A stretch of 8,916 nt of DNA from Gammaproteobacteria bacterium (GTDB lineage Bacteria; Pseudomonadota; Gammaproteobacteria; Pseudomonadales; Halieaceae): positions 1 to 8,916 of the forward strand of contig JAOUDU010000074.1 in assembly GCA_029859085.1 (NCBI GenBank), in the 5' to 3' direction. A model generated the notes under the pieces. The model saw nothing but the letters and a program-made list of their open reading frames with translations. It did not search any database and had not been told where the DNA came from. Positions 1-6,585 of this stretch are shown in pieces. Position 1 is the first letter of the stretch; every line of letters starts with the position of its first letter. The position numbers and the translations under genes were made by a program.

Positions 1-573
1 GTCGATCACCTCCAGGCCGCGGGCCCGGGCGGCATAGACACTGAGGTTGAGCGCGGTCATGAAGCCCAGCCGGTCCGGGGTGTGGCGCACCCGGGTGTCC
101 TTGGACAGGTCCGAGGTCCCCATCACGATTCCCTTCAGGCGGGGGTGGGCGCCGGTCACCTCCTTGATATTGAGGATGCAAAGAGGTGTCTCGATCATCA
201 GCCAGAACTCGACGCTTTGCGCGCCGCCCGCACTCTCGAAGGCCGCAATCGCCTCGAGCACATCCGCGGCGCAGGACACCTTCGGAATCAGGATGGCATC
301 GGGCGGCACGCTGGCGGCGGCTATCGCGCGCAGGTCATCCGCGCCCCAGGGCGTGGACAGGGCATTGATCCGAACCAGCAGCTCGCGATGGCCATAACCG
401 CCCTCCGCCAGCGCGGCGACGATCTGCTCCCGCGCCAGCGCCTTCGCATCCGGCGCGACCGCGTCCTCGAGGTCGAGTATCAGGCCATCCGCGGGCAGTG
501 ACCGGGCTTTGTCCAGCGCGCGCGCGTTGGAACCGGGCATATAGAGCAGTGAACGGCGCGGTCTGATGGTCAT
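1..573 (-). CDS. CitE/HpcH-family CoA-ester lyase or malyl-CoA thioesterase, partial (C-terminus beyond window)
   Basis: Reading the minus strand from ATG at 573 gives 191 uninterrupted codons that run off the left edge. The start is supported by AAGGAG (586-581) seven bases upstream. The product opens with the RPRRSLLYMPGSN segment (residues 4-16) typical of CitE/HpcH TIM-barrel enzymes. It carries LDLEDAV (33-39), the CoA/substrate arginine in RIN (68-70), and the expected Mg2+-binding acids in MIETP (E128) and GTSDL (D155). The family is usually about 270-300 residues, so roughly a third is missing. Members cleave or hydrolyse malyl-, citramalyl- or citryl-CoA. Because an EMCP operon lies nearby and already encodes the main lyase, I infer this may be the (S)-malyl-CoA thioesterase (Mcl2 type). 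A citramalyl-CoA or citryl-CoA lyase cannot be excluded without the C-terminus. The family call is secure; the specific reaction is not. Confidence 0.85.
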   Translation of the reverse strand, partial: MTIRPRRSLLYMPGSNARALDKARSLPADGLILDLEDAVAPDAKALAREQIVAALAEGGYGHRELLVRINALSTPWGADDLRAIAAASVPPDAILIPKVSCAADVLEAIAAFESAGGAQSVEFWLMIETPLCILNIKEVTGAHPRLKGIVMGTSDLSKDTRVRHTPDRLGFMTALNLSVYAARARGLEVID

Positions 574-595
574 GTTGCATCTCCTTGAGGCGAAG

Positions 596-607
596 CCTGT
601 TGACAGG
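596..607. promoter_or_regulatory. Small palindrome in the leader of the CitE-like gene
   Basis: CCTGT-TG-ACAGG is a perfect 5-bp inverted repeat with a 2-base centre. It lies about 23 bases upstream of the minus-strand ATG at 573, between the candidate promoter and the Shine-Dalgarno. It could be an operator half-site pair, but arms this short also occur by chance. Confidence 0.2.
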
Positions 608-631
608 TATGGCGAAATTCGAAGGGCTGCC

Positions 632-661
632 AGCATACAGAAACCGGCACCGCGCAGGCAA
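632..661 (-). promoter_or_regulatory. Candidate sigma-70 promoter for the CitE-like gene
   Basis: On the minus strand TTGCCT (661-656) is followed after 18 bases by TATGCT (637-632), each matching 4 of 6 consensus positions. Transcription would start near 625, giving a leader of about 50 bases. This is the best match I found upstream of the gene, but it is only a consensus match. Confidence 0.3.
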
Positions 662-776
662 CAACGGCGAGGCCTGGGGCTGCCAGGACGGTCGCCGCGC
701 GGCCTCGAACAGTCGGGGTTTCGCGTCCCCGGTGTTGATCCGGATCACTATTTCAGGGGAAACAGGCTGTGAGAAA

Positions 777-810
777 TTGCGCATGGAATGCGCTGAATAT
801 TTACTATTTT
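777..810 (+). promoter_or_regulatory. AT-rich promoter-like region with an embedded palindrome, upstream of the beta-barrel gene
   Basis: A markedly AT-rich stretch (796-812) stands out in GC-rich surroundings and contains -10-like TATTTA (798-803) and TACTAT (802-807). TTGCGC (777-782) is a possible -35, but the spacing is 15 or 19 bases, neither ideal. The palindrome GCGCAT-GGA-ATGCGC (779-793) overlaps the -35 and would be well placed as a repressor site. A further ATGCGC lies at 832-837. The leader to the ATG at 897 would be about 85 bases. Confidence 0.35.
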
Positions 811-896
811 TACTGCTCCCGTTGCCTCAGGATGCGCAGCACTGGCGGGGCGCTGTTGCCCGTCGTACTGTAAATTCTTACTTTGAGGTAAACGCA

Positions 897-1424
897 ATGA
901 ACAAAGCTCTCGCACTAGTCGCATCCGCCCTGCTGGCCGCCCCTGTGGCAACCTTTGCCGCACCCGGTGATGGCCCGGTAAAAGGCGACCGCAGCTTTAC
1001 CGTTTCCGGTAGCGGCACCAGCGACAACGATTTCGACAACACCGCCTACGGCGTGTCAGGCGAATTGGGCTACTTCCTGACCGACAAGTGGCAGGCCGGT
1101 ATCCGCCAGAGCGTCAACGGCGTTGACCAGGACCAGGGCGGTAACAGCTGGGCGGGGTCAACCCGCGGTTTCGTCGAGTACAACTTCCTCGACGGTAACT
1201 ACCGTCCCTACCTGGGCGTCAACCTTGGCGGGATCTACGGTGAGGACGTTTCCAACACCGGCGCCGCAGGTATCGAAGCCGGCATGAAGCTGTACGTGTT
1301 GAAGAAGACCTACATCAACTTCGGCGTTGAGTACTCATGGCTGTTCGATGACACCGACGGCTTTGAAAACCAGTCCAACGACGGCATCTACCTGTACAAT
1401 GTCGGTGTTGGCTTCAACTGGTAA
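897..1424 (+). CDS. Small outer-membrane beta-barrel protein (OmpW/OmpA-like porin fold), hypothetical
   Basis: This encodes 175 residues. The frame is open further upstream, but ATG 897 is the right start: GAGG (885-888) lies eight bases before it and a classical Sec signal peptide follows. The signal has N-K, a hydrophobic alanine/leucine core and probable cleavage around residues 21-22 before APGDG. The mature chain of about 154 residues alternates polar and hydrophobic/aromatic residues with Gly/Asn/Asp-rich turns. It ends in GVGFNW, an aromatic C-terminus of the kind recognised by the BAM machinery. The length suits an eight-stranded barrel of the outer-membrane beta-barrel superfamily. 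I recognise no specific substrate or function. The gene looks less GC-rich than the operon downstream, and the hairpins after it suggest it is a separate transcription unit unrelated to CoA metabolism. Confidence 0.8.
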   Translation: MNKALALVASALLAAPVATFAAPGDGPVKGDRSFTVSGSGTSDNDFDNTAYGVSGELGYFLTDKWQAGIRQSVNGVDQDQGGNSWAGSTRGFVEYNFLDGNYRPYLGVNLGGIYGEDVSNTGAAGIEAGMKLYVLKKTYINFGVEYSWLFDDTDGFENQSNDGIYLYNVGVGFNW

Positions 1425-1432
1425 GATCGACC

Positions 1433-1456
1433 GCGACTGCCCGCAACGGCAGTCGC
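1433..1456 (+). repeat. Stem-loop immediately downstream of the beta-barrel gene
   Basis: GCGACTGCC (1433-1441) and GGCAGTCGC (1448-1456) form a perfect 9-bp stem with a 6-base loop, starting nine bases after the stop codon. There is no T-run after it, so it is not itself an intrinsic terminator. It may protect the mRNA 3' end or act together with the terminator just downstream. Confidence 0.6.
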
Positions 1457-1471
1457 AACACAGTAAAACGC

Positions 1472-1496
1472 AAAACCCGGCCCCGCGCCGGGTTTT
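1472..1496 (+). terminator. Rho-independent terminator of the beta-barrel gene
   Basis: AAAACCCGGC (1472-1481) pairs perfectly with GCCGGGTTTT (1487-1496), a 10-bp stem with a 5-base loop. The GC core flanked by A4 and T4 is the standard intrinsic-terminator layout, and T-rich sequence continues (TTTTGTCATTTT). The A/T symmetry means it could also stop transcription coming from the other strand. It isolates the beta-barrel gene from the EMCP operon. Confidence 0.85.
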
Positions 1497-1597
1497 GTCA
1501 TTTTCAGTACCCGGTTTTTCAGCCGGAACCCCTGTCTGTCCAGATTCCTGCCATTTTTCTCAGCAGTAAGCGCGGGGGTTTCTATCCCCAGGCGCGG

Positions 1598-1626
1598 TTG
1601 TATGCCCGTGCCGCTGACGATAAAAT
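1598..1626 (+). promoter_or_regulatory. Candidate sigma-70 promoter of the EMCP operon
   Basis: TTGTAT (1598-1603) and TAAAAT (1621-1626) are separated by exactly 17 bases. The -10 matches 5 of 6 consensus positions and the -35 matches 3 of 6, so an activator may be needed. Transcription would begin near 1633, leaving a leader of about 85 bases before the mcd ATG at 1718. It lies downstream of the terminator at 1472-1496 and upstream of five closely spaced genes, where the operon promoter is expected. Confidence 0.5.
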
Positions 1627-1663
1627 ACGCGGCTCTATCCAGCAAGCTGCCCGAACACACGGT

Positions 1664-1696
1664 CACCCCGTTCAGCACTTGCCACCACCCCGTTCA
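1664..1696 (+). repeat. 11-bp direct repeat with 22-bp period in the operon leader
   Basis: CACCCCGTTCA occurs at 1664-1674 and again, identically, at 1686-1696. The start-to-start distance is 22 bp, about two helical turns, so both copies face the same side of the DNA. They lie between the candidate promoter and the mcd Shine-Dalgarno (1708-1713). This layout suits a direct-repeat operator for a regulator of the operon, or a repeated RNA element in the leader. Function is inferred. Confidence 0.45.
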
Positions 1697-1717
1697 TCGT
1701 AAAAGGCAGGAAGCAGC

Positions 1718-3382
1718 ATGACTGACGTCTCCCGGACAGGCGGATCACTACTTGGCCAGGCAGCGGCTGTGCTGCAGGGCACCCAGGGCCTGATCGACCG
1801 CGCGTTGAGCGCCCTCAAGGCGAAAACCGTCGAGGGGGGCAAATTATCAAACGCGAAACTGGATGCGTACCAGCTGGTGTCCTATGAACTGTCCCTGTGC
1901 TGGGCGGAGTGCTGCGCAGCCCGTTTCATGCTGGATCACTCGAATCAGTGCCAGGACGAATTCACCAGCCGCCTGTGTGCCCTGTTCTGCGCCGAGGCGG
2001 TCACTGCCAGCTGCGCCCGCCTGCGGGCCCGCCTCGCGGATTTCGAACTGGCGGACTCCGATATCGCCGCGGTGCTCAGTGATAATGCGGCGTTCCTGTC
2101 GGGCCAGCTCAGCGCGGTGAATATCGCCGCCATCGGCCAGGACGTGCTGGAACGCGGCGCCGACCTCGGCCCGGACCTGCTGGAAGAGCGCTACACGATG
2201 ATGCGCGATACTTTTCACAAATTCGCGGACGAGGTGGTCATGCCGCTGGCGGAGGAAGTGCATCGCCACGACCTCATCATTCCCGATGCCATCCTGCTGC
2301 CACTGAAAGAGATGGGCGTGTTCGGCCTGTCGATTCCCGAGAGCTACGGCGGCCTGCAGGAGGATGACAAGGAAGACACCATGGGCATGATCGTGGTGAC
2401 CGAGGAATTGTCCAGGGGCTCCCTGGGCGCCGCGGGCAGCCTGATTACGCGCCCCGAGATCCTGGCCCGGGCCCTGCTCAAGGGCGGTACCGAGGAACAG
2501 AAGCAGCACTGGCTGCCGCAACTGGCCGTGGGCGAACCCCTGTGCGCCGTGGCGGTGACCGAGCCCAACTATGGCTCCGATGTGGCCGGCGTCAAACTGA
2601 AGGCGACTCCCGCCGAGGGCGGCTGGAAGCTCAACGGCGCCAAGACCTGGTGTACCTTCGGCGGCAAGGCCGGGGTACTGATGGTGCTGGCGCGCACCAA
2701 CCCCGATCCCGCCCGGGGTTACAAGGGTTTGTCGATGTTCCTGGTGGAGAAACCCAGCAGCGACGGCCATGAATTCGAGGTCACGCCGGCCACCGGCGGC
2801 AAGCTGACCGGCCGCGCCATCGCCACCATCGGTTACCGCGGCATGCACTCCTACGAACTGTTCTTCGACGACTTCTTCGTGCCAGCCGACCACATGCTCG
2901 GCGGCGCGGAAGGCGAGGGCAAGGGCTTTTACTTCGCGATGGCCGGCTTCGCCGGTGGCCGCATCCAGACCGCGGGCCGGGCCGTGGGCGTGATGCGCGC
3001 CGCCTTTGAAAAGGCGATCTCCTACTCGAAAGAACGGGTGGTTTTCAGTCACCCGATCGGCGACTACCAGCTCACCCGGGTCAAGCTGGCCCGCATGGCG
3101 GCCCACCTCGCCGCCTGCCGCCAGATCACCTACGGCGTCGCCCGGCTGATGGACGAGGGCAAGGGCGACATGGAGGCCAGCGGTGCCAAGCTCTTCACCT
3201 GCAAGACCGCCGAATGGTTCACCCGGGAAGCGCTGCAGATTCACGGCGGCATGGGCTATGCGGAGGAAGTACCGGTGAGCCGCTACTTTGTCGACGCGCG
3301 GGTGCTGTCGATCTTCGAAGGCGCCGAGGAAACCCTCGCGCTGAAAGTCATCACCCGCTCACTGATAGAAAGCGCAGCCTGA
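1718..3382 (+). CDS. mcd: (2S)-methylsuccinyl-CoA dehydrogenase
   Basis: The 554-residue flavoprotein oxidises (2S)-methylsuccinyl-CoA to mesaconyl-CoA, passing electrons to electron-transfer flavoprotein. It has the long N-terminal helical extension (about residues 1-165) that sets Mcd apart from ordinary acyl-CoA dehydrogenases of about 380-400 residues. The acyl-CoA dehydrogenase body follows: IPESYGGL, the flavin/substrate segment around TEPNYGSD (281-288), and the C-terminal HGGMGYAEEVPVSRYFVDAR region (509-528). The likely catalytic base is E534 in IFEGAEET. The ATG is preceded by AGGAAG (1708-1713). This is the first gene of the five-gene cluster, and mch follows after 11 bases. Its next-door mutase makes its substrate and mch uses its product. 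An isobutyryl- or butyryl-CoA dehydrogenase is the alternative, but the extension and the neighbours make Mcd much more likely. Confidence 0.93.
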   Translation: MTDVSRTGGSLLGQAAAVLQGTQGLIDRALSALKAKTVEGGKLSNAKLDAYQLVSYELSLCWAECCAARFMLDHSNQCQDEFTSRLCALFCAEAVTASCARLRARLADFELADSDIAAVLSDNAAFLSGQLSAVNIAAIGQDVLERGADLGPDLLEERYTMMRDTFHKFADEVVMPLAEEVHRHDLIIPDAILLPLKEMGVFGLSIPESYGGLQEDDKEDTMGMIVVTEELSRGSLGAAGSLITRPEILARALLKGGTEEQKQHWLPQLAVGEPLCAVAVTEPNYGSDVAGVKLKATPAEGGWKLNGAKTWCTFGGKAGVLMVLARTNPDPARGYKGLSMFLVEKPSSDGHEFEVTPATGGKLTGRAIATIGYRGMHSYELFFDDFFVPADHMLGGAEGEGKGFYFAMAGFAGGRIQTAGRAVGVMRAAFEKAISYSKERVVFSHPIGDYQLTRVKLARMAAHLAACRQITYGVARLMDEGKGDMEASGAKLFTCKTAEWFTREALQIHGGMGYAEEVPVSRYFVDARVLSIFEGAEETLALKVITRSLIESAA

Positions 3383-3393
3383 GGAAACCGGCC

Positions 3394-4566
3394 ATGTCAC
3401 TGAAACTGCAATTGACGCAACAGCCGGAGATCGCCGCGGATGTCCCGGTAGACCTGGCAAGGGTCCACCGGCCCCAGTACGGGCGCTACCTGGACGAGCT
3501 GGATCCGGGCCAGGTGTTCGAGCACCCCCGGGGTTTCAGCTTCGAGCGCTCCGGCATGCTCGATTTCGCCCGCACTTTCATGCAGGCCAATCCCCTTTAC
3601 CTGAACCTGCAGTACGCCCTCGACCACGGCTTCCGCGACCTGCCGGCAAGCCCGCAGATGGTGTTCAACGTCACCCTGTCGCTGGGCGTGCAGAACGACT
3701 CGGAAAAGGCCATCGCCAACCTGGGCTACTACCAGGTTCAGTTCCTGCGCCCGGTCTACCCGGGTGATACCCTGCGGGCGTTTACCAGGGTACTGGAGCG
3801 CAAGGACCGGGGTCCGGACAAGCCGGGTATCGCCCGCATCCGCACCGTGAGCGTCAACCAGGACGACCAGGTGGTATTGCAATACGAGCGCAAGATCATG
3901 GTGGCCTGGCGCGGCGACCGCCTGCCCACTACACCCGCGCCGGCCGTGACCGTTCCCTTTCCGGGCGAGGACGCGCCCGGGATCGAGCTGCCGCTCGCCG
4001 GCGGCACCTACGCGCGGGGCCTCACCGGCCCCAATACCTACGCGGAGGATTTCAGCCCGGGCGATATCGTCGTCCACGCCAACGGCCGCACCATTACCGA
4101 GGAGCATATGGCCCTCACCTACATGGTGGGCAACAGCCATCCCCTGCATTTCGACCGCATCTTCTCCAGCGGCCTGTCCGGCAAGATGAGCGGCGAGCCC
4201 ATCGTCTACGGCGGCCTGGTGTTTGCGTGGCTGGACGGCCTGGCCAGTCGCGACGTCAGTGAGCACGCGGTATGGGAGCTCGGCTTCACCGAGGGCTACC
4301 ACACCCAGCCCGCCTTCGCCGGCGACACCGTGGGCGCGCTGAGCCGCATCCTGGCGGTTGAGGACGCACCCGGGGCAGCCGGCTTCGCGGTCGTCACGAT
4401 GCAGCTCATCGGCGTGAAGAATATCTCCGCCGCGGCGGCACTGGAGCAATACGGCGCCGACCTGTTCATCAAGGAAGACGCCAAGCGCGACCTGGGCAAG
4501 GACAAGATTCCCGCCAAGATTTTTGAAATCGAGCGCCGCCTGCTGATCAAGCGCCGCCCCCGCTGA
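3394..4566 (+). CDS. mch: Mesaconyl-CoA (C1) hydratase / beta-methylmalyl-CoA dehydratase, tandem MaoC fold
   Basis: The 390-residue protein should reversibly hydrate mesaconyl-C1-CoA to beta-methylmalyl-CoA. It is a double hot-dog (MaoC-like) protein. The N-terminal domain (about 30-175) includes AIANLGYYQVQF and VYPGDTLRAFTRV. The C-terminal domain (about 215-390) holds the active-site helix region around GNSHPLHFD (246-254), then IVYGG and PAFAGDT. The usual hydratase-2 signature G-D-x-N-P-x-H appears here as G-N-S-H-P-L-H, keeping H252 but with Asn at the Asp position. As I recall, alphaproteobacterial Mch also has Asn there, which favours this call over an R-specific enoyl-CoA hydratase. 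The frame is open upstream into mcd, but ATG 3394 has GAGGAA (3381-3386), which overlaps the mcd stop codon, so translation is probably coupled. The gene lies 11 bases after mcd and 10 before ecm. Confidence 0.88.
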   Translation: MSLKLQLTQQPEIAADVPVDLARVHRPQYGRYLDELDPGQVFEHPRGFSFERSGMLDFARTFMQANPLYLNLQYALDHGFRDLPASPQMVFNVTLSLGVQNDSEKAIANLGYYQVQFLRPVYPGDTLRAFTRVLERKDRGPDKPGIARIRTVSVNQDDQVVLQYERKIMVAWRGDRLPTTPAPAVTVPFPGEDAPGIELPLAGGTYARGLTGPNTYAEDFSPGDIVVHANGRTITEEHMALTYMVGNSHPLHFDRIFSSGLSGKMSGEPIVYGGLVFAWLDGLASRDVSEHAVWELGFTEGYHTQPAFAGDTVGALSRILAVEDAPGAAGFAVVTMQLIGVKNISAAAALEQYGADLFIKEDAKRDLGKDKIPAKIFEIERRLLIKRRPR

Positions 4567-4576
4567 GGACAAGACT

Positions 4577-6577
4577 GTGAGCCAGGACACTGTGAAACGG
4601 GATCGGCCATGGCTGATGCGGACCTACTCCGGCCACTCCTCCGCGAAGGCCTCCAACGAGCTGTACCGGATGAACCTGGGCAAGGGCCAGACCGGCCTCT
4701 CGGTCGCCTTCGACCTGCCCACCCAGACCGGCTACGACTCCGACCATCCCCTGGCCCGGGGCGAGGTCGGCAAGGTGGGCGTGCCCATCGACCATATCGG
4801 CGATATGGAGGCACTGTTCGACGCGATCCCGCTGGACAAGATGAACACCTCCATGACCATCAACGCCACGGCGCCCTGGCTGCTGGCCCTGTACGTGGCG
4901 GTGGCGGAGCGCCAGGGTGTCGATCCCTCGGCGCTGGAAGGCACCACCCAGAACGATGTGCTGAAGGAGTACCTGTCCCGGGGCACCTATATTTTCCCGC
5001 CGACACCTTCGGTACGCCTCACCACCGACCTGATCGCCTACACCGTCGAGAATATACCCAGGTGGAACCCCACCAATATCTGCAGCTACCACCTGCAGGA
5101 GGCCGGGGCGACGCCCACCCAGGAGCTGGCCTACGCCCTGTCCACCGCGATAGCCATCCTCGACGCGGTGCGCGATTCCGGCCAGATACCCCCCGAGCGC
5201 TTCGCGGCCGTGGTGGGGCGCATCTCCTTCTTCGTCAACGCCGGCATTCGCTTCGTCGAGGAAACCTGCAAGCTGCGCGCCTTCGGCGCCATGTGGGAAA
5301 AGATGGCGAAGGAGCGCTACGGGGTCGAGGATGAAAAGCAGCGGCGTTTCCGCTACGGGGTACAGGTCAACTCCCTGGGGCTGACCGAGTCCCAGCCGGA
5401 AAACAACGTGCAGCGCATCGTGCTGGAAATGCTGGCGGTCACCCTGTCGAAAAACGCCCGGGCCCGGGCCATACAATTGCCGGCGTGGAACGAGGCCCTG
5501 GGCCTGCCCCGGCCATGGGACCAGCAGTGGGCACTGCGCATGCAACAGGTGCTGGCGCTGGAGACCGACCTGCTGGAATACGGCGACCTGTTCGACGGCT
5601 CCCCGGTGATCGAGGCGAAGGTGCAGGAACTGGTTGCCGGTGCCGAGGCGGAGATGGCCCGGGTGGCGGAGCAGGGCGGCATGGTGCAGGCAATCGAGAG
5701 CGGCTACGTCAAGCGCGAACTGGTTGTGAGCCATACCCGCAGGATGCGCGATATCGAGAGCGGGGAATTGAAAATCGTCGGCGTCAACTGCTACCGGGAG
5801 ACCGCGGAGTCCCCCCTCACCGCCGGCGCCGACGCCGGCATCATGAAAGCGGATGTGCAGGCGGAGCGCGACCAGATCGCGGCGCTGCAGGCCTTTCGCG
5901 CCGGTCGCGACCAGGCGGTGGTTGCCTCTGCCCTGGAGCAACTGCGCGCCGCGGCGGTGGGCGGCGCCAATATCATGCCGCCCTCCATCGCCTGCGCCCG
6001 GGCCGGCGTCACCACCGGCGAGTGGAGCGAAGTGCTGCGGGAGGTGTTCGGCGAGTACCGCGCTCCCACCGGGATCGATATTGCGCTGGCCGGGCAGGCC
6101 GGCTCCGCGGCGATGGACCAGGTGCGCGCCGGAGTGCGCCGCACCGGCGAGGAACTGGGCCGCCCCCTGCGGCTGCTGATCGGCAAGCCGGGCCTCGACG
6201 GCCACAGCAACGGCGCCGAGCAGATCGCTGTGAAGGGCCGGGACGCCGGCTTCGAGATTGTCTACGAGGGCATTCGCCTGACCCCGTCGCAGATCGCCCG
6301 GGCGGCACAGGAGGAAGGGGTTCACCTGATCGGCCTGTCCGTCCTGTCCGGCAGCCACCTCGAGCTGGTGGAGGACATCCAGGCGGAGCTGAAAAAAATC
6401 GGCGCCGGTGACCTGCCGCTGATCATCGGCGGCATCATTCCGGATGATGACGCCCGGCAGCTGCTGGCCGGTGGTGTGCAGGCGGTGTTCACCCCCAAGG
6501 ACGTGGATATGAATGCCATCATGGCCCGGCTGGTCAATATCATCCGCCTCCACAACGGCCTGGAAGAGCTGGCCTAG
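4577..6577 (+). CDS. ecm: Ethylmalonyl-CoA mutase (B12-dependent)
   Basis: The 666-residue adenosylcobalamin enzyme rearranges (2R)-ethylmalonyl-CoA to (2S)-methylsuccinyl-CoA. Residues 1 to about 510 form the CoA-binding TIM barrel, including RTYSGHSSAKASNELYR (15-31) and FDLPTQTGYDSDH (45-57). The PTQ replaces the ATH usual in methylmalonyl-CoA mutase. NATAPW and NICSYHLQEAGATP are further conserved blocks. Residues about 530-666 are the cobalamin domain, with DGHSNG (541-546; H543 is the lower cobalt ligand), LSGSH (590-594) and GGIIP (618-622). A single chain carrying both domains, with this length, matches Ecm. The start is GTG with GAGGAC (4565-4570) overlapping the mch stop codon. Isobutyryl-CoA mutase and methylmalonyl-CoA mutase are the alternatives; adjacency to mcd and mch settles on Ecm. 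No key residue appears to be missing. Confidence 0.95.
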   Translation: MSQDTVKRDRPWLMRTYSGHSSAKASNELYRMNLGKGQTGLSVAFDLPTQTGYDSDHPLARGEVGKVGVPIDHIGDMEALFDAIPLDKMNTSMTINATAPWLLALYVAVAERQGVDPSALEGTTQNDVLKEYLSRGTYIFPPTPSVRLTTDLIAYTVENIPRWNPTNICSYHLQEAGATPTQELAYALSTAIAILDAVRDSGQIPPERFAAVVGRISFFVNAGIRFVEETCKLRAFGAMWEKMAKERYGVEDEKQRRFRYGVQVNSLGLTESQPENNVQRIVLEMLAVTLSKNARARAIQLPAWNEALGLPRPWDQQWALRMQQVLALETDLLEYGDLFDGSPVIEAKVQELVAGAEAEMARVAEQGGMVQAIESGYVKRELVVSHTRRMRDIESGELKIVGVNCYRETAESPLTAGADAGIMKADVQAERDQIAALQAFRAGRDQAVVASALEQLRAAAVGGANIMPPSIACARAGVTTGEWSEVLREVFGEYRAPTGIDIALAGQAGSAAMDQVRAGVRRTGEELGRPLRLLIGKPGLDGHSNGAEQIAVKGRDAGFEIVYEGIRLTPSQIARAAQEEGVHLIGLSVLSGSHLELVEDIQAELKKIGAGDLPLIIGGIIPDDDARQLLAGGVQAVFTPKDVDMNAIMARLVNIIRLHNGLEELA

Positions 6578-6585
6578 CGCACCCG

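Noticed and set aside
600..605. Exact TTGACA hexamer on the plus strand
   Set aside because: No -10-like sequence lies 15-19 bases downstream, so it is probably not a -35 element.
585..896. Upstream extension of the beta-barrel reading frame
   Set aside because: The signal peptide begins exactly at ATG 897 with a ribosome site before it; the upstream part has no protein-like features.
1847..3244. 465-codon minus-strand open frame opposite mcd
   Set aside because: Same composition artefact: no motifs, no ribosome site of note, and the plus-strand gene is unambiguous.
3214..3393. Upstream extension of the mch reading frame into mcd
   Set aside because: The added 60 residues are Arg-rich and come from another frame of mcd. 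ATG 3394 has its own Shine-Dalgarno and starts a normal-looking protein.
3397..4590. 397-codon minus-strand open frame opposite mch
   Set aside because: Shadow of a conserved gene, with no recognisable protein features.
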